DNA of 64,000 nt from Candidatus Coprovivens excrementavium. Lineage in GTDB: Bacteria > Bacillota_I > Bacilli_A > RF39 > UBA660. Of the stretch, positions 49,094 to 57,259 are shown in pieces. Under the pieces are notes generated by a model. It was not told the origin of the DNA and made no database searches. It saw only the letters and a program-made list of their open reading frames with translations. Numbering within the stretch: position 1 is the stretch's first letter; every line of letters begins with the position of its first letter. Made by a program: the position numbers and the translations under genes. The stretch spans positions 434,001-498,000 of the forward strand of contig CALVVU010000001.1 of NCBI GenBank assembly GCA_944363975.1, read 5' to 3'.

Positions 49094-51763
49094 ATGCTAG
49101 ATTTTGATACGACTTTTGAATTAATGAAGAAGTATGGGTATAGTTCAACTGTACACCCTTATATTTATCAAAATGGGGAGACAATGGGCATTTGTTATAC
49201 CTATATTGATGAGGATTATGGAACTTTAGAGAGAATTAAATTATTTGAAGATGCTGATAGTTTAGAAGAGTTTTTAAAAAAATTAGAATGGATTAAGACA
49301 AATGGTAAAAATTATAATGTGAGAATGGCCCTTGATAATTATGAGTCAATGAATCCTAAAGTTATTTTTTTACGTAATGAAAAGATAATGGTTGAAGGTG
49401 AAATGTTTAATATTGATACATATGATTACCGAGAAAGTCAAAGATTAAAGATGGATGATGTATCAAAGGTTATTTATGAAGCTGGAGATTTATTATTAGT
49501 GTATGATGAAATTAAAGGTAGACAATTACAGTATTTAAAAAGTATTGTAAGATTAAAAAATACTTTAAGGCAAAAGTATTATGATTTGCAGTGTGAGGTT
49601 GATAAGTATAATAAATATAAAGTTGAAAGAGCTTTAGTTTTATTGCCGGAAGTTGCAGATATAGGAATAAATGAAATGTTGGAAATAAATATTAAGGATC
49701 GTTATAATATGTATGTTACGCAACGTCCATCTTATCAAGAAGCAGTAGATTTTGTTAGGGAAGTATGGGATTTAAATAAGAGTTTGGAATTGAATGTTAA
49801 GTATTATGAAGCAATGAAAGAGGAAAATGATGTTCGAAATGAAATAAAAATAGTTGAACAAAAACTTGAGTTAATGAAGGATTTAAATGATAATTATAAA
49901 CCTTTATTTGGTGTTGATTTAGTAGGAAAATTCAGAAAAATAAATAAAACTTGTCGAAAATATAGCAATTCTATTTCAACTGATTTTATTTCTGAAAATA
50001 TAAATACAATTAATCGAAAGTATGCAGTATTTGATAATCTTGATTTATTATATACTTCTGATTATTTACGTGAAGCAATTCAGAATACTAATTATGCTGA
50101 TTTGGCAATAAAGTATTCGAAAGATAAAAGTAAGCAAGAGGTTAATAGGAGTAGAAAACCATTAAATGAAGTAGCATCTAGTCTATCTATTCAATATCGT
50201 GATCGATTAAGTAGTGATGAGCAAGCTATATTAGTTATATTTAATAATCATAAATATAGAAAATTATGTAATGCAATTTTACAAGTTGAAAATTTTGCGG
50301 AAATACCTGTAAAGAAATTAATAAGTAAAATAAATGGAATAAAGGGTTTCTCAAAAATAAAATCAGAATGTTATGATGTAGTTAAGAGAAGATTAAGTGA
50401 TCCTATTAATCAAAAGATAAAAAATATGCTTTTTAAAGATTATGATTTTTCTACTTTTGAGACTTTTATTTCTTCTTTGATAAAGGAATTAGTGAAGTTA
50501 AAAAATGTTAATAATAAAATGACTATTAATGGTGATATAAATATGTATTTAATAGTTAATAAAGTAGAAGATATTTCTAAAGAGAGATTTTTGGTTGTAA
50601 CTAATTCATTAAATTCTTTGTTAATTGATACAAAGGATACGAATAAAATGATAGGAATTACTTTGTTAAAAGAAAATTCACCAGTTTTATATTCGCCTTA
50701 TTATTTTGATGTTGGAGATATATATAGTAAGAATGCTTCTTTACAGATGAATATTAAGGAAATGGTTGACTTTGAATTGCTAGTTGATACTTCGGATATA
50801 GTTATAAATGTTGATCCATATAGAACTAATGTAGTTCGATATTATAGTGAACCAACTGCGATAGAAAATATCTTAGTAGTTAATGATTTGAAAATGAATT
50901 ATAAAACAACATTTTGTAAATTTGCTTTTACAAGTAATATTGTTGAGGAAAATGTTGTTAATCAACCTCAATTAAGTACTAATGTTAGTCTTTCTAATAA
51001 TCAAAGTGTTTCTAATTTACCAAAGCAGGATGTTCAAAGTAATAGTGGAGATATTAAGATACAAGCTGTTAATAATGTTAATTTGAATAACTCTACTGTG
51101 ACGAGTAAAAAGGAAGAACAAAAAGTTGTTAATCAACCTCAAGTAGGTACTAATGTTAGTTTTTCTAATAATCAAAATGTTTCTAACTCATCAAAATCAG
51201 CATCAGCTATCCAAGGTGTTAGTGGAGAAGCTAAAACACAAGTAGTTAATAATGTTAGTTCGAATATTACTCAGGAAAATCAGAAGAAGGATGAAAAAGT
51301 TGTTCTACCTGTTACGAAACCGAAAGAGGAAAGTAATATTGTTGTTAATAAGGTAGTTGAGAATAAGAAACCTGTTTTAGAAAGTTCTAATCAAGTAGTT
51401 AAAAAGGTAGATAATCAAGGAACAACAAGTGTAAATAATTTACCAATTAAGAAAGAAAATGTAAATAATACTACTAATGTAGTGGTGAAACCTAAAGAAA
51501 ATGTTGCTCCTAAGGAAAATATTAATAAACCAGTAGTTAAACAACCTGTTAATAATTCTAATAATAAGAGTAATGTCGTAGCTAATCAAATGCCTATGGT
51601 TAAAAAGGAGCCAGTGAAAAATACAGTTCAAACACCAGTGGTAAAGAAAGTTGTTACAGTTAATCAAGTTGCAAAACCAGCATCAGTTACGAGTAGTCAG
51701 CCAGTAAATAATCCATCTGTAAAAACAGTTAATAATAGTGAAAAAAGTGAGGGAGTTAAATGA
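49094..51763 (+). CDS. Large unknown protein with Asn/Val-rich repeat tail
   Basis: The 889-residue product is not recognised. Residues about 1-110 look like a globular alpha/beta domain, 110-430 a predominantly helical (coiled-coil-like) region and 430-620 a second alpha/beta region (INMYLIVNKVEDISKERFLVVTNSLNSLL). Residues about 620-889 are low-complexity, rich in Asn, Val, Lys and Pro, with two copies of a VVNQPQ...NVS-type unit. There is no signal peptide, so it is probably cytosolic. The stop overlaps the ATG of a membrane protein gene in ATGA, suggesting a soluble-plus-membrane pair. ATG 49094 follows gggagggtg. Confidence 0.7.
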   Translation: MLDFDTTFELMKKYGYSSTVHPYIYQNGETMGICYTYIDEDYGTLERIKLFEDADSLEEFLKKLEWIKTNGKNYNVRMALDNYESMNPKVIFLRNEKIMVEGEMFNIDTYDYRESQRLKMDDVSKVIYEAGDLLLVYDEIKGRQLQYLKSIVRLKNTLRQKYYDLQCEVDKYNKYKVERALVLLPEVADIGINEMLEINIKDRYNMYVTQRPSYQEAVDFVREVWDLNKSLELNVKYYEAMKEENDVRNEIKIVEQKLELMKDLNDNYKPLFGVDLVGKFRKINKTCRKYSNSISTDFISENINTINRKYAVFDNLDLLYTSDYLREAIQNTNYADLAIKYSKDKSKQEVNRSRKPLNEVASSLSIQYRDRLSSDEQAILVIFNNHKYRKLCNAILQVENFAEIPVKKLISKINGIKGFSKIKSECYDVVKRRLSDPINQKIKNMLFKDYDFSTFETFISSLIKELVKLKNVNNKMTINGDINMYLIVNKVEDISKERFLVVTNSLNSLLIDTKDTNKMIGITLLKENSPVLYSPYYFDVGDIYSKNASLQMNIKEMVDFELLVDTSDIVINVDPYRTNVVRYYSEPTAIENILVVNDLKMNYKTTFCKFAFTSNIVEENVVNQPQLSTNVSLSNNQSVSNLPKQDVQSNSGDIKIQAVNNVNLNNSTVTSKKEEQKVVNQPQVGTNVSFSNNQNVSNSSKSASAIQGVSGEAKTQVVNNVSSNITQENQKKDEKVVLPVTKPKEESNIVVNKVVENKKPVLESSNQVVKKVDNQGTTSVNNLPIKKENVNNTTNVVVKPKENVAPKENINKPVVKQPVNNSNNKSNVVANQMPMVKKEPVKNTVQTPVVKKVVTVNQVAKPASVTSSQPVNNPSVKTVNNSEKSEGVK
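50954..51015 (+). repeat. Direct repeat, copy 1
   Basis: A 62-base coding unit (VVNQPQ-x-x-TNVS-x-SNNQ-x-VSN) is repeated 171 bases later at 51125-51186 with few base differences. It belongs to the tail of the 889-residue protein. Confidence 0.85.
51125..51186 (+). repeat. Direct repeat, copy 2
   Basis: Second copy of the 62-base unit at 50954-51015, 171 bases later and in frame. Codons for the invariant residues are mostly identical, suggesting recent duplication. Confidence 0.85.
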
Positions 51764-52191
51764 AAAAAATAAAAGAGTTTGGAAAGAATTTTAAAAGTTA
51801 TGTCGATTATTTAATGACAGTTAATTTTAAAGAATTGTTGGTAAATGTTTTAATATTGGTATGTATTTTAATATTAGCACTATTTGTATATGTACCTGTA
51901 GGTATTGTTCAAGAATTAATTAGAAGTATTATTGTTGTATATGCATCTTTTAGCGACTTGGGATTACAATTATTTAATTGGTTTTTCTTATTAATTAGTT
52001 CAGTATGTGCAATATTGTTTTTTGGATATTTATTTAACAAGAGATTTGCAGATATTAAAGAATTCAAGAAACAAGTGAAAGATAGTTTAGAAAAAAAAGA
52101 TAATCATAAAGATAAAGACGAGAAGAAAGATGAAATAAAAAAAGAATCTGAAGAAGATGAAATAATTTTACCAAAAACTAAGAAGAACTAA
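51760..52191 (+). CDS. Two-helix membrane protein
   Basis: The 143-residue product has two hydrophobic helices (about 27-52 and 66-88), then a Lys/Asp/Glu-rich cytoplasmic tail. Its ATG overlaps the stop of the preceding 889-residue gene by 4 bases (ATGA), so the two are likely translated together. The gene is unrecognised. A terminator follows at 52180. Confidence 0.7.
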   Translation: MKKIKEFGKNFKSYVDYLMTVNFKELLVNVLILVCILILALFVYVPVGIVQELIRSIIVVYASFSDLGLQLFNWFFLLISSVCAILFFGYLFNKRFADIKEFKKQVKDSLEKKDNHKDKDEKKDEIKKESEEDEIILPKTKKN

Positions 52192-52213
52192 TTGAGAGAG
52201 TTCTTCTTTTTTT
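52180..52213 (+). terminator. Rho-independent terminator
   Basis: AAGAAGAACT/AGTTCTTCTT stem, overlapping the stop codon of the preceding gene, with T run. Confidence 0.85.
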
Positions 52214-52288
52214 GATAAAAACTTGTCAATTTCTTTATTTTGTGATAAAGTTTTTGTTGGATTTTAAAAGAGAAGTGGGGAAAGTTAT

Positions 52289-54100
52289 ATGGATAAAATA
52301 ATTAATATAGCTGTTGTGGCACACGTAGATGCTGGTAAAAGTACTTTAGTTGATGCTTTACTTGAGCAAAACGGTGTTTTTAGAGCTAATGAAGAAGTTG
52401 TAGATTGTGTAATGGATAGTAATGATATTGAAAGAGAAAGAGGAATAACTATATATTCTAAGAATTGTGCTATTCGATATAAGGATTATAAAATAAATAT
52501 TGTTGATACACCTGGTCATGCTGATTTTTCATCTGAAGTAGAACGTATTATGAAAACTGTTGATACAGTTATTCTATTAGTAGATGCATCTGAAGGGCCA
52601 ATGCCTCAAACACGTTTTGTTTTAAAGAAAGCATTAGAACAAAATTTAAAACCAATATTATTTATTAATAAAATTGATAAGAAAGATGCACGTCCTGAAG
52701 AAGTTGTAGATATGACTTTTGATTTATTTATGGAACTTAATGCAACTGATGAACAATTAGATTTTCCAATTGTTTATGGTATAGCAAGAGAAGGAATTGC
52801 TAAGTTATCTTTGGATGAAGAGAGTAATTCTATAGAGCCATTACTTAAGACTGTTTTAAAACAATGTTCACCTTATGAAGGAAATGAAAATGATCCTTTA
52901 CAAATGCAAGTTAGTTCTTTGGATTATGATTCATTTATTGGACGTTTAGGAATTGGTAGAATTACTAGAGGTAAAATTAAAAATGGACAGACTGTTGCTT
53001 TAGTTAATAATGATGGTAAGGTTTCTTCTTTTAGAATATCTAAATTATTTGTAGAAGAAGGAATTAAACGTGTAGAAAAGGATGTAGCATATTATGGAGA
53101 TATTGTTACTTTTGCTGGATGTCCTGAAATATCGATAGGTGATACAGTTTGTGATAAAGATCATATTGATGCTATGGATCCAATTATTATTGAAAAACCA
53201 ACTTTGAGTATGGATTTCTTAGTTAACTCAAGTCCTTTTGCTGGACGTGATAAAGCTAGTAAGTTTTTGACTAGTAGACATATTAAAGAAAGATTAGAAA
53301 AAGAACTAGAAACTAATGTTGGTCTTGAAGTAGAGGAACTTCCTGATTCAGATGGTTATAAAGTTTCTGGTCGTGGCGAATTGCATTTATCTATTTTATT
53401 AGAGAATATGAGAAGAGAAGGTTATGAGTTGAGTGTTTCCAAACCTCAAGTATTGTTTAAGGAAATAGATGGTAAGAAGTATGAACCATTTGAAAAAGTT
53501 ATTGTAAATTGTCCTTCTGATTATTCTGGAACAATAATTAATGATTTACAAGAGAGAAAAGCAGTTTTAGAAGTTGTTAATAATGATGCCAATGATTATG
53601 TTCATTTAGAATTCAGTGCTCCTACTCGTGGATTAATCGGTTATAGAAGTGCTTTTATTACTAATACTAAAGGTGAAGGAGTTATGGTTCGTAGTTTTGA
53701 AGATTATAAACCATATGTTGGTGAAATTACAGGAAGAAAAAATGGTGTTTTAGTTTCAATGGAAAATGGTAAAACATTAGGATTCTCTTTGTTTAATTTA
53801 CAAGATAGAGGAACTTTAATTGTTGGTCCAGCAGAAGAGGTTTATGTTGGAATGATAGTTGGAATTCATAATCGTGACAACGATTTAAATGTTAATCCAT
53901 GTAAGAATAAGCAATTAACGAATACAAGAGCTTCTGGTTCAGATGAAGCTATTGCTCTTATTAAACCAAAAACATTTAGTTTGGAAGAAGCTTTGGAATT
54001 TATTCAAGATGATGAATTGGTGGAAGTAACACCTAGTGCTATAAGATTGAGAAAGAAAATACTAGATCCAAATGAAAGATTTAGATTAAATAGAAAGTAG
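52289..54100 (+). CDS. typA: Translational GTPase TypA/BipA
   Basis: The 603-residue protein has the GTPase G1 AHVDAGKST, the RERGITI effector segment, G3 DTPGHADF and G4 NKIDKKDA, followed by EF-G-like domains and the TypA-specific C-terminal domain (SAPTRGLIGYRSAFITNT, TNTRASGSDEAIALIKP). The length is typical. It associates with ribosomes and supports growth at low temperature and stress. ATG 52289 has gtggggaaag upstream; a terminator follows at its end. Confidence 0.97.
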   Translation: MDKIINIAVVAHVDAGKSTLVDALLEQNGVFRANEEVVDCVMDSNDIERERGITIYSKNCAIRYKDYKINIVDTPGHADFSSEVERIMKTVDTVILLVDASEGPMPQTRFVLKKALEQNLKPILFINKIDKKDARPEEVVDMTFDLFMELNATDEQLDFPIVYGIAREGIAKLSLDEESNSIEPLLKTVLKQCSPYEGNENDPLQMQVSSLDYDSFIGRLGIGRITRGKIKNGQTVALVNNDGKVSSFRISKLFVEEGIKRVEKDVAYYGDIVTFAGCPEISIGDTVCDKDHIDAMDPIIIEKPTLSMDFLVNSSPFAGRDKASKFLTSRHIKERLEKELETNVGLEVEELPDSDGYKVSGRGELHLSILLENMRREGYELSVSKPQVLFKEIDGKKYEPFEKVIVNCPSDYSGTIINDLQERKAVLEVVNNDANDYVHLEFSAPTRGLIGYRSAFITNTKGEGVMVRSFEDYKPYVGEITGRKNGVLVSMENGKTLGFSLFNLQDRGTLIVGPAEEVYVGMIVGIHNRDNDLNVNPCKNKQLTNTRASGSDEAIALIKPKTFSLEEALEFIQDDELVEVTPSAIRLRKKILDPNERFRLNRK

Positions 54101-54121
54101 AATATATTTCTACTTTTTTTC
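54092..54121 (+). terminator. Rho-independent terminator
   Basis: AAAGTAGAA/TTTCTACTTT stem and T run at the typA stop. Confidence 0.85.
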
Positions 54122-54171
54122 TTGCGGTTTTATATTCTTACTACTATAATAGTAAAAAAGTTGGTGGATTT

Positions 54172-55116
54172 ATGGTTGATATTAGTCGTATTGATATAAA
54201 AGAAGATTACTTGCAAAAAAAATTAAATTCTCTTTGTCATTTATTTGGTTGGAATTTAAATGATGGGGTTAGAGTTTTATTTAATGGCAAGGAATCTTTT
54301 TTATTTTATTGTAATAATATTTTTGTGAGATATTTTATTTCTGCAGATATGGAATTTATGTATAATATTATTCAAGTAGATGATGAAGGTAAAGTAATTA
54401 CTTTTACTTTGAAAATAGATGATGATGATTATCAAGTTGTTATTGATGAGAATGGTGTTAAATTGATAGATGAGAATAAAAATCAACGATTTTTACGACT
54501 AGTTAAAGATAATTATTCTTCAGATGATATATCTAATAATGGAGTTCTTGGTTTTGGGCAATATAATATAAAAAACAATATTTTATTAGAAATGAGATAT
54601 GAACAGATGGTTCATGGTTCTTTAGATAATAAAATTATTTATGCCGATTATATAAAAGAACCTTATTCTTATTCGTTTGAATATGGTTTGAGAATGAATA
54701 AGTTGTTATCTTTTATACGAAGGAAAAAAACTTTTTATCGTTTAGATTTTGATTTTAGAGATAATAGATGGCAGTATGAGTTAGAAAATTTAAAAGAATT
54801 AGGAATTAATGCTTATAGAAGAAATGGTACTAGTACTTTACATTTTTCGCGCTATTATCGAGAATTATTTCATATAGGTGACTATATTACAATAACGGGA
54901 TTTCCTTTTTTTAGAGGATATACAGAAGATGAAATTAGGAATTTAGTTTATGATAATGATTTTTTAGGTAATATACCTGATTATTTGATATCAATTTTTA
55001 ACAAGAGAATATCTATGATTAGGGAATATCAAGATATAGTAGATGCTTATAATAATTTTATGTTAAATGATAAAAGTTTAAGTAAGAAGATAGGTGATGA
55101 ATATGATAAAAGTTAA
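54172..55116 (+). CDS. Unknown paralogous family, copy 1
   Basis: The 314-residue soluble protein is the first of three related proteins in tandem. Shared landmarks are an early NGKESFLFYCNN-type strand pair, VLGFGQYNIKNNILLEMRYEQMVHG, ELGINAYRRNGTSTLHFSRYYREL and IPDYLISIFNKRISMIREYQDIV. No known family was recognised. ATG 54172 follows a ggtggattt site. It overlaps the second copy by 14 bases. The copies differ enough that they are not recent duplicates. Confidence 0.7.
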   Translation: MVDISRIDIKEDYLQKKLNSLCHLFGWNLNDGVRVLFNGKESFLFYCNNIFVRYFISADMEFMYNIIQVDDEGKVITFTLKIDDDDYQVVIDENGVKLIDENKNQRFLRLVKDNYSSDDISNNGVLGFGQYNIKNNILLEMRYEQMVHGSLDNKIIYADYIKEPYSYSFEYGLRMNKLLSFIRRKKTFYRLDFDFRDNRWQYELENLKELGINAYRRNGTSTLHFSRYYRELFHIGDYITITGFPFFRGYTEDEIRNLVYDNDFLGNIPDYLISIFNKRISMIREYQDIVDAYNNFMLNDKSLSKKIGDEYDKS

Positions 55117-56062
55117 AGAGATGAGTGAATTAGAGATACATAAGTATGGAGTGATATTTCAATGTGTTTTTGATTTATTTAATGATTTTGAAGGAGTATA
55201 TTTTAAAATTGAAGTAAATGGTCAAGAAAAGATATTACAAAGAAAAGATAATCTGTGTGTTTTATATACTTTGGAAGATGAGAAGACTGTAAGTTATGAG
55301 ATGTTTTGTTTAGATGAAGAATATAATGTTTCTCAAGCGGGATTTGATGATTATGAACTGACGATGTACGGTGATTTATTTACAGTACAAGAGCGAAATA
55401 GTTCAATTGTTCAATCATTAAATTTATATAAAAGAACAGATGGTGTTGATAATGATGGCTATGATGGGGTAATAATTTTTGTGCAGTACGATATCAAAAA
55501 GAAAACGCGAATCACTTTAACTTATCAGCAGATTTTTGATAAGGAAAATAGTATTTATTATTATGCTAAAGAGAGAATGCCGTTACAAGTTGTCATTGAA
55601 TATGGAGTTTTTGTTAATGATGGAGATGTTTATGGAGTACTAAAAAAAGATAGATATATAAGAGCTGATATTAGTAGTGATGATTATTATTATGATTTTA
55701 TAACAATTAAGGAATATGGATTAATTAACTTTTTAAAACATGGTTCTTATGAATTGCAAAAACAAAATGAAATAGTTAGATATATTAAATTTAGAAGAAC
55801 AAACGAAAATAATCAAGCAATTTTTTCGATACCTATTTATCAATATTCTTGGGATGAAATGGCTGATAAAATAAGAAAGAAAGGTTTTGCAACTAAAATA
55901 CCTGATTATTTATATGAAACTTATAATGGAAGAAATCAAGTGTTAAATGAATATAAAGAGGTGGCTGAGTTTCTTAAAGAATATGAGAAGACACCTCCTG
56001 ATGAAATAATTAAGTTAAATTTGAGATTTGAAGGGACGAGTGACGGTGATTCAGATAGTTGA
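55103..56062 (+). CDS. Unknown paralogous family, copy 2
   Basis: The 319-residue protein shares the landmarks of copy 1: VIIFVQYDIKKKTRITLTYQQIFDKE, EYGLINFLKHGSYELQKQNEIVRYIKF and ATKIPDYLYETYNGRNQVLNEYKEV. ATG 55103 has aggtga at 55092-55097; the upstream GTG and ATG are inside the preceding gene. Product unknown. It overlaps copy 1 by 14 bases and copy 3 by a few, implying translational coupling of the three. Confidence 0.7.
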   Translation: MIKVKEMSELEIHKYGVIFQCVFDLFNDFEGVYFKIEVNGQEKILQRKDNLCVLYTLEDEKTVSYEMFCLDEEYNVSQAGFDDYELTMYGDLFTVQERNSSIVQSLNLYKRTDGVDNDGYDGVIIFVQYDIKKKTRITLTYQQIFDKENSIYYYAKERMPLQVVIEYGVFVNDGDVYGVLKKDRYIRADISSDDYYYDFITIKEYGLINFLKHGSYELQKQNEIVRYIKFRRTNENNQAIFSIPIYQYSWDEMADKIRKKGFATKIPDYLYETYNGRNQVLNEYKEVAEFLKEYEKTPPDEIIKLNLRFEGTSDGDSDS

Positions 56063-56984
56063 GTGTAGTGATGAAGTTATAGCTAAAATACCTAATATAA
56101 TGGGGTTGCTTTTTGAGATTTATGGAAAAAGTGAAATGAAGTTATTTGCAATTCAGAATGATGATAAATTAGGTTTTTTAGCAAAAGTAGATAATAATTG
56201 TACTTATTTAGATAGTAATCATAATCCTATTTATTTTTCTTTAGGAGTTAATGAAGAGATAGAATGTATATATTTGAAACCATATCGAGTATGTTTTGGT
56301 GATGAAGTTTTTTTGATAGATGATAATAATCGTCAGCATTTTTTGAGTTTCAATAAATTGGCTATTCCTGATGAAGAGGGATATACAGGTAGTATTTCGT
56401 ATAAACAATATGATGAAGATAAAGATGTAATGTGCGAGTTAACTTTTCAACAGATGTATAGAGATGGAGATTATAATCCTATTTATTATTTTCATACAAA
56501 AGAAGTTGATGCTGTTTACATTGATGAACAATATGAAAATTCTAAAAGATATCATGTAGGAGTTTTACCTAAAAGAGCTAAATATTATAAGAAGGTTGCT
56601 TTTGTAAATGATGAAGTTGGTTATACTTTAACAGCAATGAATGAATATGGTTTATTAAATGTTTTAAAAAATGGATCTTATAATTTATTGCGAGAAGATA
56701 GAACTGTTAGATATGTTAAATCCTTGTTTATAGATTTCAAAGGTAATTATAGAGATGCATGGCCATTTGCTAATTTACTTAAAGCAGAAGAAATAGAATC
56801 ATTAATTAAAAAATATAAATTTAATACTAGAATTCCAGATTTTATTATAAGTTTGTATAATGGTGAAAATAAGGATGTTTTATTAATTCAGGAAATCGTT
56901 GAGAAGGTTCGTTTATTAGAGAAAGAGTTATTACAGCCAGAAAATAGTAGAATGTGTTTAACTTTAAAATTTGAAGAAGGATAA
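56046..56984 (+). CDS. Unknown paralogous family, copy 3
   Basis: The 312-residue protein has the same landmarks: GYTGSISYKQYDEDKDVMCELTFQQMYRDG, NEYGLLNVLKNGSYNLLREDRTVRYVKS and KFNTRIPDFIISLYNGENK. The start is GTG 56046, 9 bases after aaggga; GTG 56040 and TTG 56028 are nearer to or inside the site. Unknown function. It ends 6 bases before the lysS promoter. Confidence 0.7.
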   Translation: MIQIVECSDEVIAKIPNIMGLLFEIYGKSEMKLFAIQNDDKLGFLAKVDNNCTYLDSNHNPIYFSLGVNEEIECIYLKPYRVCFGDEVFLIDDNNRQHFLSFNKLAIPDEEGYTGSISYKQYDEDKDVMCELTFQQMYRDGDYNPIYYFHTKEVDAVYIDEQYENSKRYHVGVLPKRAKYYKKVAFVNDEVGYTLTAMNEYGLLNVLKNGSYNLLREDRTVRYVKSLFIDFKGNYRDAWPFANLLKAEEIESLIKKYKFNTRIPDFIISLYNGENKDVLLIQEIVEKVRLLEKELLQPENSRMCLTLKFEEG

Positions 56985-56990
56985 AATTAT

Positions 56991-57019
56991 TTGACAAATA
57001 AAAAAAACTATAGTATTAT
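56991..57019 (+). promoter_or_regulatory. lysS promoter
   Basis: TTGACA (56991-56996), a 17-base spacer and TATTAT (57014-57019). The transcript would start just before the T-box leader. Confidence 0.75.
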
Positions 57020-57025
57020 TAGCGC

Positions 57026-57237
57026 ATAAATCGATGAAAAGGACGAGTAGTATTAGAAACTGTTTAAAGAGAGCTAGAATGGTGAGAACTAGTAATAAGC
57101 CTAATATGAATAAAAACCTTTGAGTGGCTTTGCCCCGGATAATTCCGTTATAAATTATGAGAGATAATCAAGTTATAGATTAAAGAAGGGTGGTACCGCG
57201 AAAGTTTTTCGCCCCTTTGATCTATAACTTTTTTTAT
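57026..57237 (+). ncRNA. T-box leader of lysS
   Basis: The leader has the diagnostic T-box element AAGGGTGGTACCGCG (57186-57200), preceded by a structured stem-I region with AGAGAGCTAGAATGGTGAGAACTAG-like folding, and followed by a terminator (TTATAGATTAAAG against CTTTGATCTATAA with a T run, ending about 57236). Uncharged tRNA binding would favour the antiterminator. The downstream gene identifies tRNA-Lys as the expected effector; I could not place the specifier codon with certainty. Confidence 0.9.
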
Positions 57238-57259
57238 TAATTAAAAGGAGATGTTAAAA

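Noticed and set aside
50954-51186. CRISPR-like direct repeats
   Set aside because: Only two copies, in frame within a protein tail, and the intervening sequence is coding; no leader or cas genes.
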